Assembly (NCBI GenBank): GCA_028751875.1
Contig: CM054155.1
Span: 44,688,421 to 44,752,420, forward strand
Direction of reading: 5' to 3'
Origin: Rapana venosa
Lineage: Eukaryota > Mollusca > Gastropoda > Neogastropoda > Muricidae
DNA length: 64,000 nucleotides
Part shown: positions 1 through 12,591 of the stretch, piece after piece
Layout: each line of letters begins with the position of its first letter
Position numbering within the stretch: position 1 is the stretch's first letter
Program-made: the position numbers and the translations under genes
The notes under the pieces: generated by a model
Told to the model about the DNA's origin: nothing
Seen by the model: the letters and a program-made list of their open reading frames with translations, nothing else
Databases searched by the model: none

Positions 1-104
1 TCAACCCATTCTCCCACTTCTTTTCAAGCAAATCTGACAAATATTTGATTTTTGCATTTTCACATGCATTTACAGGCACAGGGGTCAGGCGCTGAGTATC
101 CAAC

Positions 105-475
105 CCAGCAAGGCTGGGGCCAGTGGTTAGATTAATTCTGGAGGCCTGGATCCAGCCACTATCAAGACACCCATTCCAGGGTTTTTTTCTCCTGGAGTTA
201 ACGTCAGTGGCGACTCCACTCCCCCAAAAGTCCTTGGGTTAAGGACATAAACCAAGGTCCCATGTATGAACGTATATAGAACATCTTGCACACACATTAA
301 AACCTGTTCCGCTTTTCAGAAGAGTAAGCCATTTGTGCCAGAGGGAACGGATGACAAAATTTACAAAATCAAATGCGCATGGGGACTGGATGTAAAAAAA
401 ACAAAAACACCCACACGAGTGATTATTCCATTATCCTTGAAATGAAAGAGTAATTATATAAAATAAATAAAACCA
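105..475 (+). mobile_element. tRNA-derived SINE, family A
   Basis: It holds the family core (tttaaggacataaaccaagg type), then gaacatcttgcacacac, tgttccgcttttcagaagag and an A-rich tail with ttattccattatcc. A damaged tRNA-like head lies at the left. It forms an inverted pair with the copy at 545-895. Confidence 0.6.
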
Positions 476-544
476 ACACAACTATGTACATGGGTGCATG
501 AATGCCAAGAAGAGTATATATAGCACAGCCATCTGTCCTTTGCT

Positions 545-895
545 GTTTAGAAAGATTTATTTTATTTATATCGAGGATAATGGAATAAGCACTTATGTGC
601 TTTTTTACAATCAGTCCCCGCGTGTATGTGGTTTTGTAAATTGTCATCTGTTCCCACCAGCACACAATAGCATACTCTTACGAAAAGCGGAACAGGATTT
701 TAACATGTGTGCAAGATGTTCTGTGTGCCTTCGCACACGGGCCTCGGTTATAGTCTCATCCGAAGGACTTTTGGGGAGAGTGGAGTCGGCACTGATGTTA
801 ACTCCAGGGGAAAATATCCCCTTGAACGGGAATAAAATCCGAGTTGTCAGATTGCGAGCGCAATGTTCTAACCACTAGGCTATCCCGTCCCCCGA
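545..895 (-). mobile_element. tRNA-derived SINE, family A
   Basis: Read on the minus strand it starts with a tRNA-like head (gacgggatagcctagtggtt, then a B-box-like region), then the core, and ends in ttattccattatcctcgat and an AT-rich tail. This is the best preserved head of the family in the window. Confidence 0.68.
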
Positions 896-1524
896 TAGAT
901 CCTGAACATGTGATACATTGTATATAATATTTTTTAATTTTTTATTTATACCTCTTTCAGTCACAGCAGATTTTTCTATACTGGGGTATACTGGCACAGG
1001 CACAGCTAGAAAGTCAAAAGCTTTCCTGTAGGTGACTGCAGGCCTACAATGCACGACAAGGTCTCCTCCTTTCTGTCATAAACTACCACATGTATTTTCT
1101 GACCCACAATGTACAGAAAGGTGCATTCATTTGCGACACTCCACCATGAAATGAGTTGCATTGCACCTGACCCAGTTTTCCGCTATTAGCCATTTTAGGC
1201 AGGTGGGGGTCATGCTGTCGATTTTGAATGATTATAAAACTACAGCCATTCTTCTACCTTGTACTGAAATATCAAGGCAGAATTTTCTTTCCTTTTGCTT
1301 TAAAATCGCGTTTAAAAACACCTTAGCCCTCATTCTGACCACTGATTTCAATGCAAAACTTGTCAATTTCTTGTTTTGTTACTTCCTGCAGTCCATCATT
1401 TCAATTTTGTAATAACTTTTCATGGAATTGTCTGATTTTCAATCTTTTTGGGTATTGAAAAGCCTATTTGATGCAAGTTAATAACACCGTAACAACTAAA
1501 AAGAATAATTAAAAAAATAAAATA

Positions 1525-1600
1525 AAAATTCATCTGAGTACTTTGATTTGTTGCTTTACAAGATTCAGCGCTATATAAATTCCATACATTATTATTAAAA
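1525..1600 (+). repeat. SINE tail fragment, family B type
   Basis: The sequence with ttgctttacaagattcagcg and tatataaattccatacatta followed by ttattatt is identical to the tail at 50135-50195. The 900-1520 stretch before it, and 1600-2160 after it, show nothing I can name. Confidence 0.6.
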
Positions 1601-2159
1601 ATTTACCTCCAGTGCAAAATGACTCGTGATGTGAGCGTCACATTTAGTACACTAGCATAGGTAAATTTGTGTGCCACTTTGTAGAAAATGAACAGCCGCT
1701 TTTAAAGAAACATTTTCCACTGGTTTGTCCACATTGCATAGTTTGTTGTTTCAGACATGGACAAAATATTTCCATGTTGCTATCATCAATACTGTTGCTG
1801 TGTGTTCCCAATGGCCACCAGTCTGAAAAGGGTGGGGAAAAGACAGGTTAGCATGTAAGGCTGACAGGGGTTCTTCAGTATAACAACTTTCCACTAAAGT
1901 GTGATACAGTCAAGAGGTTGTCAGTACAAGTGTAGGATAGGTGTGGCACAAGTAGGAAAGGCATAATGTACATGTGGAGGGGGTAGGGTCCGTGCAGAAC
2001 AGATGCCTGAAGAGCTGCTGTTTTGGGTTTGGAGTTTCTTCGTCGAACACTCAGACTATTGATGTTTGTCAAAACTGTGTTGTGCTGTCGTTAAGTGCTG
2101 AACAAGTCAGACTTAGCGCATCCGACTTCAGCATGGGAGAGAATTGTGTGATCTTTTAA

Positions 2160-2375
2160 TTAATTTATTTCTGGTAAAAAGGCAGGAAATGGGTCCAAAA
2201 GGCAGAAAATAAGACAAAAAGGAGGTGACAATAAGAAAAGGAACAAGGAAGAAACAAAGAGAGGGATAGAAAAGAGGGAACTCCTAGCACAGAAGGTGGG
2301 GATGTTGTTTATACCGACAGGCCCCTGGCATCCCCATGGGCGAGTTTTGGGTCTAGTAGTCAAGGTTTCTTTAAG
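2160..2375 (-). repeat. dispersed repeat, 'ccccatgggg' type, copy 1
   Basis: The segment with acagaaggtggggatgttgt, then gacaggcccctggcatcccc, recurs in reverse orientation at 22430-22700, including the purine-rich part. It is an unnamed interspersed repeat, perhaps a SINE. Confidence 0.5.
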
Positions 2376-2649
2376 CATGTTAATGTATTTTTATAATGTG
2401 TGATAGTATCAATGTATGTTAATGTATTTTTTTTTAATGAGTGATGTGTTAATGTGTTTTTCTGAATGTAGCATGTATCATAGCGTGCACCTCTGCCCTC
2501 ACCCCATTTCCTGCCCTCCTCTCTTCGATTCTTCTCTCTCAATATTACAATCATACCTATGGCTTAGAGGTGGATTAAAACAAAATCTCTATACATCCTA
2601 CATTAATTTGCTTCACATTTTGATTTTGTCTTGGCTTATTTAAATATAC

Positions 2650-2945
2650 ACGAGAAGGAGGGTGGTAGGATGGTTAAGACATTTGCCTGCTAACAAGTAA
2701 ACCGTGAGCTCACATTCTGAGTTCGATGCCCAGCCTTGCCCTTTCTTTCCAGTTTGACCCCTTTCCAAACAAAAAAAATATCGAACTGAATGAAAAAGTC
2801 CTTTGGATGAGACTATAAACTGAGGTCTCATGTGCGAACACATGCAGAACATCATATTAAAAACCAGTTTTGCCTTTTGGAAGAGTAGGCCATTGTGTGC
2901 CTGAAGGAACAGATGACCCCCCCCCCCCCCCCCAAAAAAAAAACA
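2650..2945 (+). mobile_element. tRNA-derived SINE, family A
   Basis: It has a tRNA-like head (gtggtaggatggttaagaca, then gagttcgatgcc, a B-box-like motif), core ctttggatgagactataaac, then agagtaggccattgtgtgcc. It ends in a poly-C/poly-A run. The following 2946-3650 is low-complexity and AT-rich with no gene seen. Confidence 0.62.
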
Positions 2946-3654
2946 ACCCCACAAAACCCAGCCCGCACAGAGGCATCATGTTTAGACATCATCCCTGAAG
3001 TTGGCATGTGGCTACCTACAAGGTGCAGGAATAAAATGGGGGCATACACATACATCTCGCCATTGCTGAACCGTGGCGCTCTAGCCGAGGAATAAAACAA
3101 AAAACCCAACAAAAAGCAAGACGGGTAAAAATGCAGAAAAAACACCTGCGTTTGGGTCAAGGGGATTATCATACCAAGGTGATCATTTGAACTCATTCAT
3201 TACTGGCTGACTGCTTCCTTGTAAATGCCCTATGTAAACTGTTCAGAAAAATATGACAGCACACGAAAATGTGAAATTAGAGACTAGGTGCAAGAAGAAA
3301 ATATACTACCTAACAATGAAGAATGACAACATTAAATGATTTATCGATTTAGAAGAAAAAAAAATCTGAAATTTTTTTTACATAACATATTGCTTTTATG
3401 TAACAGAAAATTCATACATATTGATTCTTTACATCCAAGATACTTTTAAACTGTAAAAAAAAAACCCTAACCAAAAAACCAAGAAAAAACCCCAAACAAT
3501 AGAAAACCCCCCTTCTAAACTGTAAAAGCGGGAATGGACAAATGAGTCTGCACAGTGGATATTCTCTGTGGAACCAGTACAAGGTCAGTCAGCCACATGT
3601 TAAAGCCGACACACGGCTACATACAGCAGACGCCATCTTGACCAGCAAGAGAGG

Positions 3655-4020
3655 TGGGGCCCCAAACTTTTACATCCATTAGATCATAAGCGGGGGACTG
3701 GGTGCTAGTCTTTCAGATGAGATGATAATCCAAGATCCCATGAGTTACACAAAATTGTTTAGCGCACTTTAAAGAACACACAGCAACAAGAAAGTTGTCC
3801 CTGGTAAAATTCTGTAGAAAAAAAGCCACTCTGATAGGGAAACAACTACAGATGCAGACAGGAAAACAAAAACATATATGGATGGCGCTGCTCTTGTGGT
3901 AATGCGCTCTCTCTGGGGAGAGCAGCCCAAATTTCATGCAGAGAAATCTGCCGTGACTTTTTAAGTCATCCACACTTATCTTTAGTGTCGCACATATCCT
4001 TTGACTAGTATGCAACCAAT
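3655..4020 (+). mobile_element. SINE, family B
   Basis: It carries ctttcagatgagatgataat, acacaaaattg, gttgtccctggtaaaattct, gccactctgatagggaaaca, ggcgctgctcttgtgg and ggggagagcagcccaaattt, in the same order as the reference copy at 12425. Confidence 0.68.
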
Positions 4021-4599
4021 ATTCAAAGTCGAGGTAAAAGAGATAGTGTATCTCATTAACCAACAGAGGTGAGTATCGGCAATGCTATAGAACATAATAG
4101 CATTTGTATAAAACGAGTTCATACATGTAGCAGCTAACAGAACTGGATGCATGATGACTGTTACTTGCACTGCTTGCATAACATTCATGTATTGGTGGAA
4201 GTGTCCTGTGTAGATCAATATTTGCAGTGTCAGCAGCGTTTGGCAGAAAAGTGTGCTACATATCAACAGAGAAAATGGTTCTAACATGAAACCCATGTGA
4301 TTCCACTGCTTAATTAAATCCTCTTGGCCTCTGTTGAAAAGTGATGACACCATGCTTCATCCAAAGGCAACAAATATTTTTTTACAAGTCTGAGAGATCC
4401 ATATTAATTAGTCAACACTGTTACATGACACGATGAAGCAGATTCTCTTTTGTTCTAGACTTAAAGGCTTCAAAACTTAACTAGTCCAAATCTTCCTCAT
4501 AGCCGGGTCTCAAGTTCCTTGAGAATGGCAAGCATTATCACTGAAAACCCTCACTTCACAGACTATCTGCCAGTGTGGCGGTTTCTGCATGTTGCAGGG

Positions 4600-4790
4600 A
4601 GACCAGCCTGGTAGGTTGGTTGTCTTCATCACTGAAGCCTGCTCTTTTCCCTCCATTCCATATTGCTTATAGCCCTACCCACCATGAAAGCCATACCAGG
4701 GCTGTCTGTCACCTCGTCCAGTTTCTGTATGTAGCTCCAGTAACTTTCACTTCATGTTCAAAACCAACACCTCCAATACCTTCAAATATC
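4600..4790 (+). repeat. dispersed repeat, family D
   Basis: The segment around tatagccctacccaccatga and gggctgtctgtcacctcgtc resembles 24755-24960 (plus) and 36735-36880 (minus). The stretch 4800-5400 holds no recognisable feature. Confidence 0.4.
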
Positions 4791-5407
4791 TAACACTGTC
4801 CATCTGAAAAAAACCATTATATGACACAATACCTAAATGATTTCATTCTTTAAGGCTGATAAACCAGGTTGTGCTGAGGCGCTAGCCATTCCGCTTAATT
4901 TATCTTCCCCAGGTTACCAAAACAAAAAAAGTTTAAAACCCCCCAAACATTTCAAAGTGCAAAAATACACATAAAAAATGCAACATCGCAGAATGGACAT
5001 CCTGTACCCATCCCAGCGCTTAACCCTCTGGCTGCAACCATATTTTGCCGAGTTCCATGCTAAGAGATTTTTTTTTTAAAAGAAAAAACACAAAAATCAC
5101 ACTATTGAATTTCATTTGCTATTCAGTAGACATTGAAGGCAGCTACATAATAAGCACATAAATCTATTTGTGAAGGTGATTTTCTTCTTTTTTTGTGTGT
5201 GTGAAAAATAAAATGTAATATTTCCCAACTGCTGAGCGTATTGTGCTTGCTAACACACTCACGCAGCCCTCTGTAGGTGAAAAAAAGGCACTTTTTATCA
5301 TCTTGCTGTGTCACATGCTGGACGAAACAGAAAGAGTATTGAATCATGATGAACAGCATTCGTCAACTGAGCCCTGCAGACAGCACTTTTCATGACGAAC
5401 GCCGTTC

Positions 5408-6190
5408 GTCAATAATAATGATATATGGAATTTATAATGCGCCGAATCTTGTTAAACAAACAAATCAAAGCGCTTACACTCAAATCATTTACATGCATGC
5501 AACTTTCCTCAAATAACACAAGATATTTCAAATTTATGCACACACACACACTCTCTCTCACACACACACTTAGGTGGTGATGAAAGAGATGAAGGATGCT
5601 GTTGAAAAGTAGGAACAGATATGAGGGGAAAGTCTCAGGTAGGAAATAAATGCGTTTTGAGGCTGGATTTGAAGGTATCAAGTGAAGGCTTTAGGCAAAG
5701 TGAAAAAGGGAGATCATTCAAGGTGGATGGACCAGAAACACAGAAAGAGCAACGGCCAACAGTGGTTTGTTTGAATCTGGGTGTTCGAAAGTACAAAGTA
5801 TCTGCAGCCGAGTGAAGGGAATGGGATGGAGTGTACAGGTGAAGACAGTTACAGAGATAAGAGGGTGCAGATTTGTGAAGACATTTGAAACAGAGGGTAT
5901 TGGTCTTATACTTCAGTCTGTGTGAGACAGGCAGCCAGTGAAGAGATCACAGAAGAGGAGTGATGTGTTTGGATTTTTTTCTTTCTTAGGACCAGTCGAG
6001 CTGCAGAGATTTGTATGCGTTGAAGAGAGTGGATGGATGATGCTGGAAGGCCAACCAACAGTGATAGTGGAGAGGTTAAATATCACTAACTGGTCAAATT
6101 TGTATTTCCACATTAAGAGTTGGAGAAAGAGAGATCTAGATGATAGGAGAGGTGAAAGTCATTTTATTTTTCCCCAGATGGTACACTGAA
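5408..6190 (+). repeat. probable dispersed retroposon
   Basis: It begins with a reversed SINE-type tail (aataataatgatatatggaa, cgccgaatcttgttaaac) and continues through ggaccagaaacacagaaaga and gaagagatcacagaagagga. The style is that of an old interspersed repeat. I saw no second copy in the window, so the call rests on the tail only. Confidence 0.35.
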
Positions 6191-6689
6191 AGAGAGAGAG
6201 AGAGAGAACTCTAAACTCTGAAATGTTTTACTGCACTTTGGCCATAGGCTACAAACAATACAACAAAAATAAACAGGGAGGTGGTGGTGGTGGTGGTGGG
6301 GAAGGGGCTGACACTCATATCCTCATAGTAACTGACTGCATTTACAGATACCAGATACCAATAGTTGTTTGTACAGCACATAGTATCATCAACATTATCA
6401 TCATTGACCCAGTTGTCATGTCCATCATCATTTCTGTTACAATCAAGTCAACATGAGAAACACATATGCAACCAACCACCTACACACACACGCATTCCCC
6501 ACCACCTCTCTCTCTCTCGACATAACGAATGGTAGTCTTTCTGAAGATTTTCCCGTTACTGCCTCCTGGTAATCAACAGTATTTTTGACGATGCTTCAAA
6601 GCGCTGCTCTGTGATTAGCGCATCCTCCTTCAGTGAAGTCATTGTTCTGTCCATGTTTGATACACGGCTGACACTGCATGCCATCAGTG

Positions 6690-6884
6690 CTACTCAAGCC
6701 AGGGCCACTTGTCCACCCAGAATCTGGAAAACTTTGTGTTGTCTAGCAGCTTCCAACCCTGCTGGGATGCAGCTTCTTCTGCTATCTCCTCAACTATCTC
6801 CGTCCCAGTCACGTCACTTTTTTCTGGTGTTTTACGCTTCTTCAAAGATGACTTAAGCAAACACACACAGAGTTGGACAAGCAA
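6690..6884 (-). other. unassigned 64-codon reading frame
   Basis: The frame reads SSLKKRKTPEKSDVTGTEIV, then EEIAEEAASQQGWKLLDN and FWVDKWPWLE before a stop. Composition is protein-like (basic KKRK, acidic helix, aromatic end), and a fair acceptor (tttgcttaag) precedes the serines. It could be a small gene, a terminal exon or chance. CCAAT-type boxes lie upstream near 7010-7039. Confidence 0.25.
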
Positions 6885-7008
6885 GCTTCATTACGACGAT
6901 TGCTTGTAGGCACTAATCAGTAAATCTTGCCGTCCCTGGGGTATCAACGTAATGACTGCCGCAGGAAATGTGATGAAGTTGAACTGACAACGTCAAACAA
7001 GTTTCTGT

Positions 7009-7039
7009 GATTGGTTAAGAGTGAGGTGCTTAGCCAATC
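7009..7039. promoter_or_regulatory. inverted pair of CCAAT boxes
   Basis: gattggttaag at 7009-7019 and cttagccaatc at 7029-7039 form an imperfect inverted repeat with a CCAAT box on each strand. This could be a small bidirectional promoter or a chance hairpin. Beyond it, 7040-9890 holds poly-C, CA and T runs but no feature I can name apart from a candidate poly(A) signal. Confidence 0.25.
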
Positions 7040-8376
7040 AGAAGCATTGATGGAAAGCTTCAGTGGAAGTGGCGTTTAATTTTAGAGAATATACAAAAGG
7101 CAGTTGTGATGGTGCACTGTTCGTTTAAATACATGTTGTCTGGTTTTGGTTTTTTTCTCGTCTGATAGGGCGTACTGCTCACATTATTTTGCAGCAAAGT
7201 TGAGAAAAAGAAAAAAAAAATGCAGGAATCCCATAAAGGCACAACCCTAAAATCAACGCTGAAATTTCAATGCACAAAATATGGTGTTGAAGTACAACTA
7301 CAGCATCCAAATAAAAAGACATAAAACATTACAACAAACACAAGATTGCAGAAACAAAGATTGCAGAAACAAGACTTTAATCATATCCAGAAAGAATGTA
7401 CACCACGTCTTTGAAAGCAATGTTCATATAATTCACCATTAAGCTGTTCAAAGGTTTTATTCCGCCTTCTTGCAACAAGTCATAATTCAGTTTCTGCACT
7501 AATAAACAAAAATATGAACAAACAAACAACTCCTTATAAACTAACACCCCCCCCCCCCTCCACACACACACACACTCCCTGTATAAATAGGCAGAAAAAG
7601 ACAGGGCTATTCTTGTCCCTGAAAACCCCCAAAACTTCACTGCAAAAGAAATTTACCATTTACCCACAGTTCATCTGTCAAAACATTTTTCACAAGCATG
7701 ACACATCCACACAATGAAAATAGGGCTATGCAAGTTTTCTAGTGCTCTTTTCACCATTTTCTTTTCACACATTTCTCCTTTTAAATGTCCCGTCAAAATC
7801 CAAAAAGAATATTCCATAATCTGTCAGCATCACAACATGGGCAAACAAACATTAACTATTATACACATTAGGTAAAATCTTACTTAACATCATTATCAAA
7901 GGAAAAGAGTAACCTAAAATAGAAAACAAGATCAAAACAATGGTGATTCTTACGTTGGCTGGCTTCAAAACAAGAAGTACACACATTTGGTGAACATTCC
8001 TTTCTTTTTAACGGGAAAAAAAAGAACCCAAGACATATTTTTAACATATAGAGCATTCCAAAACTTTGTGAATAAATCAAAATACCATGCATACACACCA
8101 TACAACAACAAACTCGCATTTCACCAAAGTCTCTTAGACATTTCATCACTATTTCACATCTAGCAGACTCACTGCTCTGAATGCTAAATTCAAGTTTCAC
8201 TACAAAATTTCTGTAAGAGCTGCTACTCACTCATAAAACAATTCTTCCAAATCTTTCTGGCCCTTTTAATGTTTGTATTTTTACCCAGTACACTTGATAA
8301 AAGCACATGGTATCATTGTTAGTCTCTGTGAAATACATCTGACAAAGTCCAGTTAGCAAACAGTTCAATAAACGCA

Positions 8377-8382
8377 TTTATT
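8377..8382 (-). promoter_or_regulatory. candidate polyadenylation signal of RANBP2
   Basis: AATAAA on the minus strand, about 1.5 kb past the stop codon. I saw no AATAAA between the stop and this point. TTTATT also occurs near 7456. This is a weak call without transcript data. Confidence 0.25.
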
Positions 8383-9891
8383 CCAATTTTTCCTGTCTCC
8401 TTTTTTTCTTCTAATATGAACACAACTTTACCGCTTGAGAGCAACCTCAAATGAACACAATACCTTTTTTCAAAGCCAAAGTCTTTCTGTACATGATCAA
8501 CGGGATCCATGTGCTAAGCCGCAGCCCTGCTATGCCACAGGCCCACTGTCACTGCCGTCGTCTACATGAAATTGCTGTGCATGTGGTTTCTGTTGGTGTG
8601 TTTTTACTGCCTGCACTGCCATTTGTGAATGGCGTGTGGGAGTCGGCATCTATGTATGAACGCTGGCGATATTCTTCGCTGTCTGTTGAAACTGTGAGTC
8701 ACTGCTTTGTGTCACTGTTGTATACTTGCCATTACTATTAATACATCATTGTTGCCAGTGCATCATTGCTGTCACTGTTGTCTAAATGTTGTTGATACAT
8801 TACTGCTATCTGTATGTTATTGCTGTCTGTGTGTCATTACCGTCTTGTACCACAGTTAAGTGTCACTGCTGTCTTTGGTAAACCTCAAGAGTTCTAGCCG
8901 AGGAATGGGAAAAAACAGCCCCCTGGTCTACCTGTCATTGTTGCTTTGCTTAAGTATACTTCTGTGTACATCACTGCGGTCTACATCTCAATACTTGTCC
9001 TTGTAGCCTGTGTGTCCCTGCTGTCCACATGTCATTGCTATGGTCATGTCTGAGAGTGTGTCATGTCACATGCCATAACTGTCCATGCATCACTGACTTC
9101 TGCAGTAGTCTTCATGAAGTCACAAGAGAATCCAAAGAAGAGATTCCCTTGTCTGTGTATAGATAGATACAGACATCGACAAGACACTCTCGTCTATGTA
9201 TAGACACATACAGACATAGACACAGACAAGAGAATCCAAAGAAGGGATTACTACTAAGTTACACACAGAATCTTCCAGAGAAAGTAAGCTGCACTGACAG
9301 TGTTCATTTCAGATGGGTTCACCAGCCTGTTCTGTAACATGTACATGGACGGGTTTGTGCACTTTCAGACTCACATAGCGGACTAGTGGCATAACTGACC
9401 TGTGGCACAGAGGACCAATGGTATAGATAACTGAAGGCACAATGGGCAGGTGGGATAGCGGGCTTGTGGCAGATCAGGTACCTTCCACTTAATTACAAAA
9501 TTAATGTTTTCTCTCTTTAAAAACGCAAACCCCTTTACAAGTACAAATCGTGTCATTCTGGGTTGAAACTGTGTAGTCCATAGCTGTAAGCACCAAGGGC
9601 TTTTGCATCAGTCAACTACATTCCCTTCACAACTGTCATCGATCATTTCTCTTAATGACTAGGCTGGAAGAACATACTTGTGACAATGGGGACAAAAAAA
9701 TAGTTGAGGAAAAACAAACAACCCCCCAAATATAAGTCCAAAAAGTGTCTTTTCATAGCACACCACAGGAAGTATTCAAAGGCGCTGGCAAAGTAACCAA
9801 TGTCTGAAGATCTCAGAGAAACAACAATGTCACTCCAACCCCCCCAAATAACTAGACATCTCCTAAATTTTACATTCAGCTGCAGACGTCA

Positions 9892-10005
9892 TCATTTCTT
9901 GCCCAAGGCACCCCCGGACCCATCGCCTGTGGAGAACACTTCAGGCACGTCAATCTCCTCCGGCAGTTTCAATGAGATCCCGGACTCTGCAGCCAGTTTT
10001 TGACC
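9892..10005 (-). CDS. RANBP2: RANBP2 exon 35: C-terminal tail and stop
   Basis: Acceptor ttgcag|GGT. It encodes [20 protein letters not shown] then [17 protein letters not shown] and a TGA at 9894-9892. It is phase 0 with exon 34. No cyclophilin sequence follows on the minus strand down to position 1. Confidence 0.88.
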   Translation of the reverse strand, partial: GQKLAAESGISLKLPEEIDVPEVFSTGDGSGGALGKK

Positions 10006-12560
10006 CTGCAACAACACAAGTCCACTGTTCAGAAGCCGCTACAGTAGTTTACGAGAGGAAAAGAAAAAGAAAAAGAAAAAAAAAGAAGAGTAGTTTACAT
10101 CGTGAGAATGAGTATACATCTGTTGGTTCATGGAAGTTGAACCAACTACTCTATTTGGGGGAAAAGCCCTCCCACCACCTCCCCCCCCCCCCCCCCAACC
10201 CCAATTTTTTTTTGGTGGTAAATGACTGTAAACATACATACAAACAACAAACGATCCAAACAACAAACCCACACAGCAGGAAGCTGTATTTTGCACACTT
10301 ATTTGTGCATGTGGATGTTTTTTTGCTCTCTATGCAAAAAGGCAAAATAAGCAGTCAGGGGAACATGAACATGCATGTAAACATACTTCCATGTGTGCTG
10401 ATGAGAGACACAGGAGAAAGAGAGGGAGAGACAGCATACATGCACATGTGTTCTTTAATTCAATGTCTTTTGGCTGGAATTGATATTAGATGTGTGGTTT
10501 TGTGTGTGTGTGAGTGTATGTATGCGTGAGTTGGGGAGGGGGGAGGAGGGCAATTGCACGAGTGGGCATGGACAAACTGCACTGTCAATAACAAGCACTC
10601 AGTCTTGTTTCAATCCCCATGCAGTGACAACAGAGCACAGTAAGTAACCTTGAGAGTTTCCAGAAGACAAAACGTGGCATACACATGCACACACACACAC
10701 ACACACACACCTGTCTGAAGATGGTGGCAAATTCTTCCATGGACTGCATGGAGCTGAAGTAGGCCTTGAAGTGCCGGTTGATGGGCTCGTCTGTGGCGTA
10801 GTCCACTGGCTGCCATTCACAGCTCTTCTTCTTCTCGTCCCTGCAAAGAGTTCACTGATGTCAGCAACTGGCTGGACACAACTGCAGGCTAAGACATTTA
10901 CTCTATCACAACACCGGAGCAACAATAACGGACACAAGTATGAAGTCTGTCAAAACTAACGATAAGTTTCAAATAACACAACTGGAGTTTTTTGTTTCTT
11001 TCAACACTGCTGTTTCACTGTTACTCTGTCAAATAGAACTGAGCACTTGTTTTTGCATCACTGTTTAGCAAACAGAAACTAGCATTTGATTTTAAGAGAA
11101 AAAAACCCACTTTCCCATCCACCCTTCCTTTAATCATTATGATGAATTAGAATTAAACGTCTTCAAAGAGGAAACAAAAAAAACAAGCTAGACTTAATAT
11201 ATGCATAAGTAAAAGGTATAGATTTTGGTATTCTATCAATCAGTATGTTTCAGAGAATGTGTTCGGATTTGATCAACGAATACATGCAAACTGTATGCAA
11301 TGACTGTGGGAACATTTTCTTCTTAAAATTCATACAGATTTATCCCCTTTCCAATGAAGAATGGTTGTGAAAATCTGGAGCCTTATGTCTGCACTCTCTG
11401 TTTATTGCTTTGCAATCATGATGCAGGACTTTCAGTCACCAACATGCTGCCAATCTCACTCCTCTCTCTTTTATATTCCCTTCATCGGCTGCTAATCTTC
11501 ATGTGTTGAATTCTTTCTCAAGGTCTTCACGTGTTGCTTATAAAAAACAAAAAACCCCAGAGCATTATTACAAAAGCTGCTTATGCAACAAAACTGTGAC
11601 CATCTAGATTCTGTCTCCCTCAGCTGCATGTCTCAAAACTCGTGTTCATCATCAGTTGAAAACGTACCTGCCATCACCCTTCCTCTTATCAAGTTACTGC
11701 TTCATGAAAATGTGTTGCCATTCCATGCACATATTCGTTTTTGCAACCATGACCGTTTCCCCAAATCTTAATTTTTTTTTTTAAAAACCCCACCATTATG
11801 GCAGCCATGCTGAATCTTTAACGAGCCGTTACACAATACAAGGGGATGCATACAGATCATACATACATACAACAACAAACAAACAAAGCATGTGTACACA
11901 AACTCTTACGTGGCGACTGTCAGCTCCATGGCGATGACGTGGTTGGCGGCTTTCTCCCCTTTGTCCGTTATAAAGACCAGTCTGTTGGCGTTGAGGTCGT
12001 CGTCATACAGCACTCGCAGGTTGCCCATTCCGATTTTCTGATCACACACAATGTCACATGACAAACATTCTCAATAACCAAACCAAGTGCAGATATTTCC
12101 AACAAAATTACATACATGTGTTCTTTACAGTAGTTCATGCTGCTTCCTCAGTGACTTTAGATAGAATCAATGAACAACCAGGAGCAGAAGCAGCATCATA
12201 CCAACAGAGTAAAAGTGACAAGACACAGAAAGAGACAGGAACAACATGGGTAGCAAGTTTTCAGTATGGGTCACTGCTTGCAGAACAGATACGTAATGGC
12301 TTTATGTTTAAGCAGAGCTACAATACCCCCCACCCCTCTCCAGGAAAAGAAGGAAGAAGAGAAAACAATGAGAAAACAATCAAATAACCCTCCCAAAAAA
12401 CTAGCAAGTACCCCCCCCCCCCCCGTGGATCGGTGGTCTAGAGGTAACGCGCCTGTCTAGAATGCGAAAAGTTCGGGTCGGGTGTGTGTGCGGTTCGTAC
12501 CCCGTTTGGGCCTGAAATTTTTCCCCATCCATTAGACCACGAGTGGTGGTCTGGGCGCTT

Positions 12561-12591
<31 letters not shown>

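Noticed and set aside
840..895. Possible tRNA gene on the minus strand
   Set aside because: The tRNA-like sequence lacks a full cloverleaf and continues into a SINE body.
8319..8510. Minus-strand 63-codon frame starting MDPVDHVQKDFGFEKR
   Set aside because: No supporting splice sites, homology or coding bias; probably chance in the 3' flank.
9972..10529. 185-codon plus-strand frame
   Set aside because: Crosses the antisense of exon 35, a purine run and a poly-C run; no coding character.
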